Counted from the stretch's first letter, positions 11,092-23,124 are shown. The stretch is DNA of 64,000 nt from Brachypterus glaber (GCA_958510825.1 OY294051.1:2604001-2668000), one strand, 5' to 3'. Numbers and translations: made by a program. The notes: a model not told the origin generated them from the sequence alone.

Positions 11092-14000
11092 TTGAAGGAG
11101 TGCGAATGAATAGCCGACATTCACATTATCCTAGGGCTGTGATCGATTATAAAAATGTAAATTTAATTAACCATAGTAAAAATTCAAATTTTGATAGAAA
11201 TTTAAATAAAAATAGTTTTAGTAAAGCCGAGTCTAATAACTATTTTTCAAAATCGGAGTGGAAAAATTGGTTAGATAAGGTAAAGTCATTTTTTAAAGAA
11301 TTTAAAAATCCACATATATCAATAGTAAATGTAAATCCGTTTCAAAAAGTAAAAGAAGATAATAGACCCTATATGAAAATTAGTATTTTTGATAATAGTA
11401 TTATTGCGTTGTTAGATACAGGGGCAAATTGTTCAATAATAGGTGATATAGGTTTAAAATTACTTAAAAGTTTAGGTTTAAATATTTCAAAAAGTAAAAT
11501 TAATTTTGTGACAACAGCTGATAAGAAAAAACAAGAAGTTTTAGGTATGATTGATTTACCTATAAAAGTTAATGATAAGGTGAAAATTTTATCATGTTTA
11601 GTAGCACCTACAGTAAAGACAAATTTTATTTTAGGTATGGATTTTATTAGATTATTCTCACTTTCGTTAAATTTTGCGAACGATTCTTGGAAATTTAATA
11701 GTAATAATATTAGTATGATTAGTGATAGCGATAGTAATAAAAAAGACAGTGGTTTAGTTGAGTTAAATGAACAGGAAAAAATTAAAGCTAAAGAAATTCA
11801 TAATTTGTTTAAAAAGATAAGTGGGGAAAAGTTAGGTAGAACAAATGTAATGCAACACGATATTGATACAGGGGATAGTAAGCCATTTAAAATGAGACAA
11901 TATAGTATGTCACCGTACATGTTAGATATTTTAGTTAAGGAGCTAAAAGAGATGTTGAAACAAGGCGTAGTTTCACCATCACATAGTGAATATAATAGTC
12001 CCGTTTTATTAGTTAAAAAATCAGATGGTACTCAAAGACTTTGTTTTGACGGGCGCAAACTTAACTCTGTAACTAAAAAAGATTCATATCCATTACCGCG
12101 TATTGATAGGATTTTAAAAACATTAGGCAAAGCTAAGTATATCTCGACTATCGATTTGAAAAAAGCATTCTGGCAAATCCCACTGACTAATTCGTCAAAA
12201 GTAAAAACAGCATTTACAGTTCCTGGATATGGACTATATCATTTTAATGTAATGCCATTTGGGTTGGCAAATGCAGCTCAACGACAACAAAGATTAATGG
12301 ACAAGTTATTTGGGCCATCCTGGGAGCCGTATTTGTTTGTTTATCTTGACGATATAATTCTTGTATCTTCTTCTTTTGAAGAGCATATAGAACTACTTAA
12401 AAAAGTTTTTGAAGTTTTAAGAAATGCTAATTTAACAGTTAATTATGAAAAATGTAGATTATTTAGGGAATCAATAAATTATTTAGGTTTTGTTTTAAAT
12501 AAAGACGGTTTACAGACGGACAGTTCAAAAGTACAAGATATGATAAATTATAAAAGACCAACAACTACCACTGAAGTTAAAAGATTTCTTGGACTCTGTT
12601 CTTGGTACAGAAGGTTTATCTCTCATTTCTCAACGTTAGTAGCTCCACTAAACGCGTTATTAAAAGGATTAGGTAAAAGAAAACCAATTAAATGGAATGA
12701 CGAAGCGGAACTAGCTTTCAAAAATATTAAAGAAGCTTTAATTTCAGCACCAGTTTTAGCTACCCCTAATTTTTCTCTCCGTTTTACTATTCAATCCGAT
12801 GCTAGTAATGTCGGAATTGGCTCGGTATTAACGCAGTTACAAGAAAAAAAAGAGCGTGTCATTGCCTACGCAAGTAGATCATTGTCTAGAGCAGAAAGAA
12901 ATTATTCGGTGGGAGAACGGGAACTTCTTAGTTTCATATATGCGATAGAGCGGTTTAGGGGTTATGTGGAAGGCGTTAGATTCGAGGCGATAACCGATCA
13001 TTCTAGTTTAAAATACTTAAGTAATCTTAAGGACCCTACAGGTCGATTAGCTAGATGGGCTTTAAAATTACAACAGTATGATGTAGATATAAAATTTAGG
13101 AAAGGTAAACTTAATGTAGTGCCAGACGCACTGAGTAGAGCTTTCGATGAGGTTGAACCGGAAAAAGTTAGTTTTCCATCAGTTAGTTTAGTTTCTTTTG
13201 ATATAGAAAATTGTAATAAAGATAAATATTATGTGTCATTAAAAGAAAAAATATCCAAGAATCCAGAGCAACATAAAGAATTTAAAGTTATAGATGGTAA
13301 AATTTATAAATATTATCCATCTAATTTAGGGGTTAAAAGTAATATAGTAGAGTGGCGGTTATTAGTTCCAGAATTTTATAGAAAAAATGTCTTACAAGAG
13401 TGTCACGATAATGTTTTGGCTGCGCACTTAGGATTTTTCAAGACTTTAAAGAGAGTTTCTCAGGAATATTATTGGCCGCGTATGAGGGGCGATATTTTAA
13501 AGTATTGTAAGTCTTGCAATATATGTGCAGAACAAAAAGTTAGTAATGTAGCACGACCTGGTGTTATGTGGAAGAAAAAGATGTACGTTTTCCGTGGCAG
13601 GTTATTTCGGCGGACTTTATCGGACCATTTCCTAGATCGACAGGGGGTTTTACGCATTTGTTAGTCGTCTCGGATTGGTTTACGAAATATACCTTATTAC
13701 ATCCGGTAAGGGCTGCAACTGCTCAAGCAGTAGTTAAGTTTATGGAAAATGAAGTATTTTTAGTTTATGGGGTGCCGCAGTTTATTTTAGTTGACAACGG
13801 TACACAATTTGCGGGTAAAATATTTAAAAAGCTTTGTCAGGAATATGAAGTGCAAAAGATTTGGTATAATGCCAAATTTCATAGCCAAGTTAACCCGACC
13901 GAAAGGCAGAACCGTACAATTGGTACAGCAATACGTTCGTACATAAAAGATAATCATCGGCATTGGTGTAAAAATTTAAGTAAATTAGGTGTAGCATTAC

Positions 14001-14476
14001 GTACAGCAGTTAATGAAGTCACAGGTTTTTCGCCAGCGTTTCTTAACTTCGGTAGAAACGTACCTCTTACGGGGACTTATTATGGCAAAATTCCGTCAAC
14101 TGACGGCGTTGAATTAAAACCTGGCGACAGAGAACTGTATGGCAATGATTTAGCGGGGTTAAAGGATATTTTTAGCGACATAAAAAATCGTTTACATGAT
14201 GCTTACGAGCGGAATAAAAAATCCTATGACTTTAGGAAGCGCGAAATTTCATTTATGGTAGGCGATAAAGTCTGGAAAAGAAATAAAGTACTTTCAAGTG
14301 CAGCTAATTATTTTGCAGCTAAATTAGCACCTAAATATACTTTATGTAAAGTTATAAGTAAAAAGTCAAAATTAGTTTATGAATTAAGTGATAAGAAAGG
14401 AAATTGTATTGGTGATTGGCACGTTAAAGATTTGAAGCAGCATTTTGGCTCTAATAGCGATGTGTCTGTAGGATAG
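11088..14476 (+). pseudogene. pol: Pol polyprotein of element 1, integrase interrupted by a frameshift
   Basis: Read after a -1 shift from gag, this encodes protease (DTGANCSIIG near 11416), reverse transcriptase (FVYLDDIILVSS near 12337-12372), RNase H (DASNVGIGSVL near 12797) and integrase. The integrase zinc-binding H-H-C-C region is near 13400-13530. At about 13566-13570 the frame breaks; the rest continues in another frame at 13568-14476. That part keeps the catalytic triad: D in ADFIGP, D in VDNGTQFAG, then E in NPTERQNRT 35 residues later. Alignment with element 2 puts the break at a single lost base. As assembled this copy cannot make full-length integrase from one frame, though it could be helped in trans. 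No chromodomain is evident after the integrase. Confidence 0.9.
13568..14476 (+). CDS. Integrase catalytic and C-terminal part of element 1 (out of frame with upstream pol)
   Basis: A frame of about 302 residues that starts only because of the upstream break; its first codon is GTG, not a real start. It covers the DDE integrase core and a C-terminal region ending in a GDWHVKDLK motif that is shared with element 2. The D-D spacing and the D-35-E spacing are intact, so damage is confined to the frame break. Confidence 0.85.
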   Translation: MEEKDVRFPWQVISADFIGPFPRSTGGFTHLLVVSDWFTKYTLLHPVRAATAQAVVKFMENEVFLVYGVPQFILVDNGTQFAGKIFKKLCQEYEVQKIWYNAKFHSQVNPTERQNRTIGTAIRSYIKDNHRHWCKNLSKLGVALRTAVNEVTGFSPAFLNFGRNVPLTGTYYGKIPSTDGVELKPGDRELYGNDLAGLKDIFSDIKNRLHDAYERNKKSYDFRKREISFMVGDKVWKRNKVLSSAANYFAAKLAPKYTLCKVISKKSKLVYELSDKKGNCIGDWHVKDLKQHFGSNSDVSVG

Positions 14477-15124
14477 AATTATGAATTTTTAAATTGAATG
14501 ATCGATCATTCATTAACATTGACAGTATTAGTATAATAGGATCCTAGAAAAATTAAAATCCCGATTATGACAAGTACGTACGAAATATATAGTGAAGTTT
14601 TAGTAACTAGTAGATTAGGTTAAACTAAGTAATAGATAAGTTAATAGAATTAGTAATGTGAAAAAAGTTAATCTTTGTATAAAATTTAATTTAAGATGTT
14701 CATTCGATTAGGCTTTGTGAGAGACTTTTCCCGATTATGTCACTTTCTCGATTATGTCACTTTCCCGATTATGTCACTTTCTCGATTATGTCCCTTGTAG
14801 TATAACAAGGCGTGTGGTACACGAAGTTATCAAAAGTTCACAACAGCTGAAAATCATTTTGAGTTTTGAGGAGATAAAATTCTAAAGTATTTATCTTTCT
14901 GGTCTTGCTAAGATGTTAATTGTAAATTTATTGTAATGATATTTAAACTAAAAGAAGTTTAAATATAATAGTAATTTTGTTTTGAGTTTTGATTGGTTAA
15001 TGATTTAAGTAGAAATGTTTGATGTAACTTTAAAATAATTTAAAGTTCACTATTATGGTTTTCATAAAAAAGGAAATTCCTTTTAATGAAAAAATATTTT
15101 TGGGAATAAATATTTTTTATTTCC
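14477..15124 (+). other. 3' noncoding region of element 1, with short tandem repeats
   Basis: Between about 14728 and 14790 a roughly 19-bp unit of the form TCGATTATGTCACTTTC is repeated four times. An earlier single copy (CCCGATTATGACAAG) lies at about 14561. Similar CCCGATTATGT motifs occur in the same place in element 2 (about 60400-60440, minus strand). No envelope frame is present. Confidence 0.7.
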
Positions 15125-15135
15125 GGGGAGGAAGG
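15125..15135 (+). promoter_or_regulatory. Polypurine tract of element 1
   Basis: GGGGAGGAAGG lies three bases before the 3' LTR. This is the expected position for plus-strand DNA priming. Element 2 has GGAGGAGGG in the same place. Confidence 0.85.
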
Positions 15136-15138
15136 CTG

Positions 15139-16917
15139 TGTAGCATGTGTAAAATGCCACATTCTTTATTATTTAGAATACATAGAATACTTACTTTTGT
15201 TTTGGGGGTATATTAGCAAACTTGTGTTACGAGTGGTACAAATGGTCCTAATAACATAATTTCTTTGCTTATTCATTATCCGAGTTGGGATTAACTTATA
15301 GTTAGTTAATAACTTGCCTTGTATTGTAATTTCAGTTAGTAATCCTTGTCCTGTGGTTTTATATAAGTAATATCTCATAACTTTGTTTCTAAAGTAGTAA
15401 ACAAAAGCTTATTCCTACACTAGTATTTATAGTATTATGGCTCCACTGTAATATTAACTTAAGCACACCACATTTATAATGTGTCTCATCAATTTTTCGA
15501 AATATAAACATTATCCTTAATATTATTGTTTATTTTTAAATAACTGTTTGGCAGATATTAGGTTATGTCAGTCAGTGTTACGTATGTCTGAACTAGGTTC
15601 GCCTGGATAATTCAACCGCTGTAGGATTGGAGTGAACAGATATACTAGAGTACGTCGTATCTTGAACTTGCAGGTTTCAAGAGCGTTTCCGTTGGCTATC
15701 TTTATCTGTGATAGTTTAGTCCATATAAGTCCATCGCTCTTAGTTTTCTAGACTATTCGATTTGGGTGGAGAAATTTGAATTCGGAAGAGATTTCCGGCA
15801 TAGATTTTTAATGGCCCGAGCGGAAAGGTCTGCGAGATGTTTATCTGGAATCATCCATTAGATATTATGGTAAAATCAGTTTAAATTAAGTGATTTAGAT
15901 AGTGCATCTATTGTTCTATGTATTGATATGCATTTTGTGTTGCTTAACTGAAGTATTTCGCTGATAAAAATGATTCCAATCTGTAAGTACGAACTTTCAA
16001 GTGACCATTTATTTTTGATGGTAAATCCTAATTTTATTTTAGTCTCGAGTGATTAAGACTCTATCAAAATCCAAAAAAACGACCTATGGCTGATTTGTTT
16101 TTGTCAATTTGGAATAATAAGAAAAACCTCTTCGAGAAAGGGTTCGTATATTTTGTTTTTAAACCAAAGGCTTTTACTTACTTAGGCCTATTGTTTCAGG
16201 GTTTTTCTTTTCGACCGAAGTTTTTCGTTGTAGCTGAAGTTTTAATTGTGGCTAAAATTGTGCTTAAGGCCTAAGATTTTTGTTGTGACCTTGACCGACA
16301 GCTATGGGGAAAATTGTAACCTATTGACCTATATATCTATAGAAGGATGCCTATGGGTAGTTCCGAAGTTCAGGACCGCTATTCTGATTTTTGTTGAAGT
16401 ATACTCTGAGCCGCTAACGGTGTTTATGCTGCAGTGTTGACATATGTTGTCTGTATCATATCCGAGCTTTGTTCGAGAGGCTGGATGCTACGTCTGAAGT
16501 ACCGACAGATAATGTTTTTGAAAATCCAGGATTTTAAACAGATATGTATCAGTTAAATTCAATTTAAAGCACAGGACAAATTTTATTAAGATTTAAGTTT
16601 AATTTTTAAACTTAACGAAAGGTTCTCGAAAGTAATGAAATTTGTTCTTATGTTTAATATTTTTATTTGTAACGGAATAATAGCTATTACCCGATTAAGT
16701 ACCGTAAATCCTTAATGGATATACCTATTTTTCTATGTTTAATTTTCAGAAAATGTAATTATTAACTATTTAAGTACAAACAATTTCAAGTTTTGCTAAT
16801 ATGCATATTTTCAACTATGCATACATACGTATGTAATATATTTTGTTTTATTAAAAGTGTGCCATTAATTATATACTGTTTTTAGTTACTGTTACCAACC
16901 CTACACATAGTATTTTT

Positions 16918-16952
<35 letters not shown>

Positions 16953-17160
16953 ACCGATATGAGTATTTGGAGTTTTTTACTCATACTATAGTTTATTGTT
17001 TTGTTTTTCAAAACTCCTGGCGCTCAAGGCCTACCATATTTGCCGACTCATTGCCCAATTGCCCCGCTGATGCCTGCTAGCCGTCCGCACTCGAGTACCT
17101 TGGGAACAAGTGCCCAGTCTAATAACTTTATTTTATAGTTCCCCAAGAAAACTCGATACA
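15139..17160 (+). repeat. 3' LTR of element 1
   Basis: Same length (2,022 bp) and apparently the same sequence as the 5' LTR. The CTAT target duplication and the right arm of the interrupted MITE follow directly. Confidence 0.95.
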
Positions 17161-17206
17161 CTATGTTGTTAGCAAGCCTGTGGATATGCCCTTAACCAGA
17201 CTAAAT

Positions 17207-17766
17207 TTTTCGGCAGACTAAAATCTCTACTCTAAATTTCTCTACTCCCTAACATCCCTACTCCATAACATCCCTACTCCACAACAACTCTACTCCGTAA
17301 CATCTCTACTCCATAACATATCTACTCCGTAACAACTCTACTCCACACTATAAGGACTTTATTAGCCACTTAATAATAAATGAGCAGTTCAAAGAACAAA
17401 CAATCTTCTTCTTCTAGATTATTTTATTTTTTTCGTAGAAAACGTTTATCTTTAAATTCAAATCTAGAACAATCATAAATGAATTATTCTAAAAGCCACA
17501 ATGACCGCGTACTCTTAATATGCACTAATAAGTAAGTAATTAATAAATTAAATTCATATTTGACAGTGACTTAGCATGACAAATATTCATTTGAGTTAAG
17601 ACAAGTGGATAATCGAGTGCATATAGTGCGGAGTAGAGTTGTTACGGAGTAGAGATGTTATGGAGTAGAGATGTTACGGAGTAGAGTTGTTGTGGAGTAG
17701 GGATGTTATGGAGTAGGGATGTTAGGGAGTAGAGAAATTTAGAGTAGAGATGTTAGTCTGCCAATT
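17207..17766. mobile_element. Foldback element with 16-bp subrepeats in its arms
   Basis: Two arms of about 145 bp (17207-17352 and 17622-17766) are near-perfect reverse complements around a loop of about 270 bp. Each arm carries seven 16-bp units of the form CTACTCC(G/A)TAACATC. The ends read GGCAGACTAA on one side and its complement on the other. No protein is encoded. Confidence 0.85.
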
Positions 17767-18505
17767 TTTCTCATGTATTTTTGTATGCTGAAAACGAATT
17801 TTACATTAAAGTCTCGTTTACCTCAATTTTTTTCAAAAAATGGCGAAATACTTCAATTTTTTCTAGCACTGTTGATTTTTGGGAGTTGGGAGCCTTTTGA
17901 TCGGAATTTCCAGAAATATATTTGATGAAAACCAGTTTTTCCATAAAAAAGGAGCCAGGTGCTTTAAAGGTCAGAGAGATTTTTTATTGAAAATTTCGGT
18001 TTCAACATAAAAAAAAAGTTTTTTTCTAGAATAAAATAATTTTATAAATTTTCTGATTTAAATTTTGTCATAAGGGTCCCAGATCGGTATAACTTATGCC
18101 TTTTGGTAATGTGTATTAAAAAATACGTTTTTTTTGTCCCATTCTAATAATATAAAAGGCTGGACTCTGTTTTAATTATCACATAGTTTATTGTTTGACT
18201 AATTTTGATTTAGTTTTCGAAATATGTCAAGAGACCTAATAAATTAGAGATGTTAGATTTGGCGGAAAAAGGGGGAAAGCTCGGGGAAAGGGTTGCCTAG
18301 ACGTTTTTGCAACTATTACACTTAATTGCTTTTAGGTGTGTGTCAAGTAAATAAATTAAAAAGGATCAAACTAAAATATTTAAATTTTCACATAACAGCT
18401 TTTCCATTTTAAAAATTTTTAAAAATTTCGTGGACGCCTTGTAGTGCAAAAAAACTTTAATCCAATTAATTTTTTACAATTTTGAAAATTCGAAAACCTT
18501 TTCTA
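17767..18505. other. Gene-free AT-rich DNA
   Basis: No coding, RNA or clear repeat feature is supported here; long A/T homopolymers dominate. Confidence 0.5.
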
Positions 18506-19318
18506 TATGGTAAAAATAAATTACATTAAATTAAATAGTCCGTAAATGGTAATATGTTGCCATAGACCGGAATGGTAAAAATTACATAGTCCGTAATGGT
18601 AATGTTTTACATAGACCGAAACAGTAAAAATTACATAGTCCATAATGGTAATATTTTGCATAGACCGGAACGGTAAAAATTACATAGTCCAGAATGGTAA
18701 TATTTTGCATAGACTTGAAATTTGAAAAAAAAATATTTACTACTTAGAAAATGTTTGTTCCAAATTAAAAAGTCTCGGTGTCAAAGCTTTTTTGAAATAT
18801 CGTAGCGTAAAGTTCATTTGGTATAATAAACCAAACGATTTGCACCCTTAATATAAACTGCTTACATCTTTCTTTAAAGATCTATTGGTTGATAAAGATC
18901 GTAATTTATAATGAATGTAAATTTTAGGCCACAAATAAAGCATTTAAATATCGTACATAAATAATATTTACCTTTTTTTACACTTTTAACACCTTAACCT
19001 AGCAGCATGCGTCGCTATCTCTCTAACATTAACAATATTAAACGGTCCGTCTCATGATGCGACGTCTTCATTGTAAAATCATGTAAAAATATGTAAATCA
19101 ATGTAAATATATATTTTTATATTATTTTACATTCTTTTACATTCTTTTACATTCTTTTGCATTATTTTACATTCTTTTACATTCTTTTACATTCTTTTAC
19201 ATTATTTTACATTCTTTTACATAAATTCATGAATTATGCATAGTTCAGAATAGTAAATTTCGTACTATGTAAATTAATGTATTTTTACATTATTTTACAT
19301 GCAGTTTTTACAGTGTAG
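18506..19318. repeat. Dispersed element J, copy 1, with two internal minisatellites
   Basis: Homologous to 31058-31884. The left part has about four units of a 55-bp repeat containing ACATAGTCCGTAATGGTAAT. The right part has about ten units of an 11-bp ACATTCTTTT repeat (19090-19225). The ends look like short inverted repeats: GGTAAAAATAAAT on the left and, reverse-complemented, CACTGTAAAAACTGC on the right. Relative to copy 2 it lacks about 55 bp after the ATGCGACG segment. It is probably a non-autonomous DNA element. Confidence 0.7.
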
Positions 19319-20759
19319 CTATAAAGAGTAGGTAGGTATAATAACCTATCACTCATTCTTGATTTGAATAAGCTAGCCAATATTCCTAAACACAAAAGCA
19401 GAAAAATCTTTGTTTTCCGTCCATAATTCAAAATCGAACTTGCAAACCCCAAGAGAAACGCAATTTATTCTCGAAAATAGAATCGAGATAATTATTTTTC
19501 AACCCTTTTGTGCATATTTCAAATATGTCCACTGTGCACTTTGTATTTAATTTACCACCCTCTAACAAACGAAACGTAGACAGACCATTGGCGTATTTTG
19601 CTTCTAGTAAATTAGGTCAAAAATTGTAAAGAAATAACCGAAACTAAAAGTTTGTTTTAAAACCTATTTTTTTGAGGATTTTTTTTTTTTGATAGTTTAT
19701 TAATTTTTTAATTTTCTTGAAAAAAAAATCTTTTTATTTTTTTAAAACATTTTTTAACAAAAAGAATATTTTTTTTTTATTTTTATTTTTTTTTGTAAAA
19801 GTGAAAAATTAAAAAAAAATCTGTTTTTACCCTATTTGAGTCCTTACCTCATCCCCATTTTTATTAAAGACAGTCGCAGCTCAGACATTGGATAAGGAAC
19901 CAATGTTCCAGATTTTAAGTCTTCAGCTCAAAGCGTTATTGAGTTAGTGTGGTCATACTTTTTTTTTATAAACAAACCGACAGACACAACGATAGATACT
20001 CCGATAGACCGAAAGACAGAGCCACAGACAGATTTTTTCGTGGTCCTGGAAAATTTACCATAACTCAAGAGTACTTTTTGCTAAAAAATCCAAAGTTCTC
20101 AGGTGGAAGTTTTTTTTGGTTTTCATAAATCGGGGTAGTAATGGCTCAAATAGGGGTAAAAATCTTTCAGCCCCTTTTACTAAAAACTATTTGTTAATGT
20201 TATTAACAAAAAAACACTGTTCGTCCGTGTATTATACACTATTTTTTATATTAATAAATATATTTGTATTTTTGACAAAAAAAAATAAGTTTAAGTTTAA
20301 AAGTCATTAGTTTCAATATCATATCACCAATAAACGTCGACTGTTTATATTTTCGCACTAGTGTGAAAAATCAAATTATGTGTACAAATTTATTACCTAT
20401 ACAAAAAGGGTGCTTTTAAAAAAAAATAAATAAAAAATACTTTTTAAAATTTTAATTTCGATTTTTTATTCTTTTTCAATTTTTTTTCCAGTGATTGTTC
20501 GTTTTTTGAAAAAAAAAAAATAGTTCTCTATTTTTCTATTTAATAAAAAAAATCCCCAATACGCCAGTGGCCTTCCAAACAAAACGTAGACAGTCGTATG
20601 TATTTCGCATACGAATACGAAATAGCAGTAGGCGAGAATCCCGTTGATTTTCTTTTGTTATTCATCCAACCTTCCATTGTTTTCAGTTTCATAGTTCAAC
20701 TTGAATTACTGGCTATTGTGAGAGAACTTCCAGCAACAAGATAAAAGGTAGGTTAGTTT
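19319..20759. other. Gene-free AT-rich DNA
   Basis: No supported gene. Homopolymer A/T runs and a diverged GACAGAC-type repeat (about 19975-20035) are visible. Confidence 0.5.
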
Positions 20760-21345
20760 CCTTTTTACATCGGCACTTAGTGCTACTAAGAGTGCCAATT
20801 TATTGAAATCTTCGCCGAAAAGTCAAAATCTTTGACCACGTTTTTTTCACATTTCTCGACGTTTTAGACCATTCTGAGTCGAAATCAGTAAAAAAAAATT
20901 GTGTACGTCTGTCTGTCTGTCAGTCTGGGTGTAAACTCTCTAACTCCATTTCTACCTGAGATATCGACTTGCGGTTTTTTGCATATTGTTTCTTATCGTA
21001 TTCCTAAGAGCTGATTAGATTTTGGAGGTAAACTATTGGGGGTAAGGGGTTAAAAATAGGGTAAAACTGCTATTTTTAGCGTTTTTGTTTATAATTAAGG
21101 CAATTATTATTGTATCTGTTTTAAACAAAGTTTTCCTAAAACGCATTATTTCCGAGATATTGGCGTTTAAAGCAGTAAAAGGTTTTTTTAGCATATCTCA
21201 CATATTTATAACCCGATTTTAAAAAATTATGTTTTAAATAAAAGCTCTCTTCAAGCCCTATAAAAAATGTTATATACAGTTTTTTGCTAGAACATAATGT
21301 TTTAAAGATACAGAATTTAAAATCAAACAAAACACCTAGTTTGAA
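20760..21345 (-). repeat. Dispersed repeat A, inverted copy
   Basis: Reverse complement of 49690-50352. Landmarks include TCTTCGCCGAAAAGTCAAAA, a GTCTGTCTGTCTG run and the TTTTTTGCTAGAACATAATG end. The 64-residue minus frame at 21136-21330 has a near-identical partner at 49718-49912, so it is repeat sequence and not a gene. Confidence 0.75.
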
Positions 21346-21935
21346 ATTTGCAAACTAGATGGCTCTAGTGTACAATAGTCCCGATGTTTTGACAGGGTGC
21401 TTGCAACGTTTCATCTAGTTTAGTTTCATTCAAACTTTAATTTAAAGTTGCAATAAATGTACACGGGCTGATATTTTAAAGGGCTGTAGAGGATGGTAAC
21501 AGAACACTCCTGTTACTGTTTCACCGGGTGATTTTCGTGAGGGGTATCCTCTATCTTGAATTTTAGGGATGAGTGCAGTTATCTCGCTAAATATGAATCT
21601 TACGATTAAAATGCATATTATCAATTTTGTTGAGGAGTAAATTTCTAACAATTTTTGTAGGAATCATTTTTTTATTATATTTTAATATAATAAAAAAATG
21701 ATTAAAATAACAATTGAGTATTCAGAAATAGCCATGTTGGAGGTTAAATATGATAGTTTTTCCGATTTTTCAGCCAAATTATTCATTGGAGGATAAAAGT
21801 GGTTAAAAGCAAACTTGTAGGTCTTGAAATTCTCTATAAGTTTTATATGTTTTAAATTTTTATAGGTATTTTTGCATGGCTGCTGAGGGCACAACTCTAC
21901 TTTCAGCCCTTAACAAAATACTTATGAAAATTCAT
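21346..21935. other. Gene-free DNA with a short perfect hairpin
   Basis: No gene. A 20-bp-class hairpin at 21664-21706 pairs ATCATTTTTTTATTATATT with its complement. The segment near 21340-21420 also has relatives around 49410-49450. Confidence 0.5.
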
Positions 21936-22377
21936 AATCAGTAATCGGAATAAACTCAGTTATAACTCATCAACGTTGAAAATAAACACGGAAACATAGA
22001 CTTACGGAATAATTTCGCCGAATTATGAGGGAAATTTTTATAAAGGTCACTAAATCGAAACATTTGACGACTAATTTGTTACACACAACAATATTGACTA
22101 TACATATTAACTATAAATATGTATATATATATATATATATCGGTGTTTTTCGAAGAAAAAACCGATATTCAATTTTTATCTTTTAAGAATACGAAAGTTT
22201 TTAATTTTTATTTGTCGATAACTTTTTTTCCCACCTAACTCGTTTAAATGGAATCATTAAAAGAAATCAAGATAAAAAGAAATAAAAATGTAAATATTTA
22301 AAACCTCGCTTCAACGCTAGAATCGACGCGGCGCCTATGCGAGCACTGGAAATTCGCCGATGACTGTTCATAATATA
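21936..22377 (+). repeat. Dispersed repeat F, copy 1
   Basis: The same sequence as 47986-48366 in intron 2 of the yellow-family gene. Shared landmarks are AACTCATCAACGTTGAAAAT, GAATTATGAGGGAAATTTTT and CCTATGCGAG. This copy has an extra ATATAT tract near 22120. No open frame spans it. Confidence 0.7.
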
Positions 22378-23080
22378 TAAAACTTATAGAGAATTTCAAG
22401 AGCTACAAGTTTGTTCAGAACCTTTTTTATCTGGTCAGCTGGTTTATTCTTAAACCAGAATAGTTAAATGAATGAAACTGTAGACCACCCGGAAAAGCGG
22501 CATCTTTACAAAAAAAAAAACAAAAACAGAAATATTTTATGTATTTTCAACTCCCTCTCTTTCACTACTTTTACTACGTTTCGACACGAGCGAGTAATAA
22601 TCGACGCGTCTTCAGAAAAACACTTTTATTTTATTAGCTATTGCTTTCCCATTTTATTTTTTTTTATTTCGGGAAAGCCTTGTATTCCTGAATAAATTTT
22701 TAAATATTTGTTTATGTATTTTTACGCTTTAGGTCGATATAGGGTTCCTAATAATAAATCAATTTCAGCAAAAAAAAATTGTCGATCTGACTGTCCGGAA
22801 AATCTTGTGGGCGCGATAACTTAAGAACGCTTTAAGCTAGAGACTTGAAATTTAGCATACAGGTATGTTACTAAAAGAAAAAGTTGATTATTGCTATTTA
22901 CATCAAAAGTAAATTGTATACAGTATGCAACAAACATGTGACAGAAAAACTGTTTCATATAATTTTTTCTTGTCCTCTATATAGCCCTTTAAGGAGATAA
23001 CTTTTGGTTGTGACTCAATCCGTGATATATTGTCAAATATTAGCCATATTAAACTACTATATAAAACATTATCCAATATA
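22378..23080. other. Gene-free DNA
   Basis: No gene or boundary is supported. The plus frame at 22468-22695 is Lys/Phe-rich and not recognisable. Confidence 0.5.
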
Positions 23081-23124
23081 AGTTACACTTGTCTCGGGTT
23101 AGGGGAAAGTTAAATAAAAAACAG

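Larger units (their letters stand above)
6020..17160 (+). mobile_element. Complete Ty3/gypsy LTR retrotransposon (element 1)
   Basis: An 11,141-bp element with two 2,022-bp LTRs (TG...CA), flanked by a 4-bp CTAT duplication (6016-6019 and 17161-17164). Internal order is primer-binding site, about 1.46 kb leader, gag, pol (protease, reverse transcriptase, RNase H, integrase), short 3' region and polypurine tract. Integrase lying downstream of RT and RNase H is the Ty3/gypsy order. No envelope-like frame is present. LTR identity by eye, including a (AT)15 run, implies a very recent insertion. The copy is nonetheless not fully coding because of one integrase frame break near 13568. Confidence 0.95.
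5889..17197. mobile_element. Palindromic MITE interrupted by the LTR retrotransposon
   Basis: The left part (5889-6019) and right part (17161-17197) together make one copy of the hairpin unit found in tandem at 45361-46464. The ends are mirror-like: GGCCTATCCAGAAGCTTGC on the left and, reverse-complemented, GGGCATATCCACAGGCTTGC on the right. TTAA lies at both outer edges, suggesting a TTAA target duplication. The arms contain AAGAACATAAAACATAAGAA and its complement, closed by a central CTTACAAGATACATGGCGGC loop region. The retrotransposon entered the right arm and duplicated CTAT. The unit has no coding capacity. Confidence 0.8.

Noticed and set aside
14477..15124. Envelope gene between pol and the 3' LTR of element 1
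   Set aside because: Only about 650 bp with no long frame and no signal or transmembrane segment. The element has no env.
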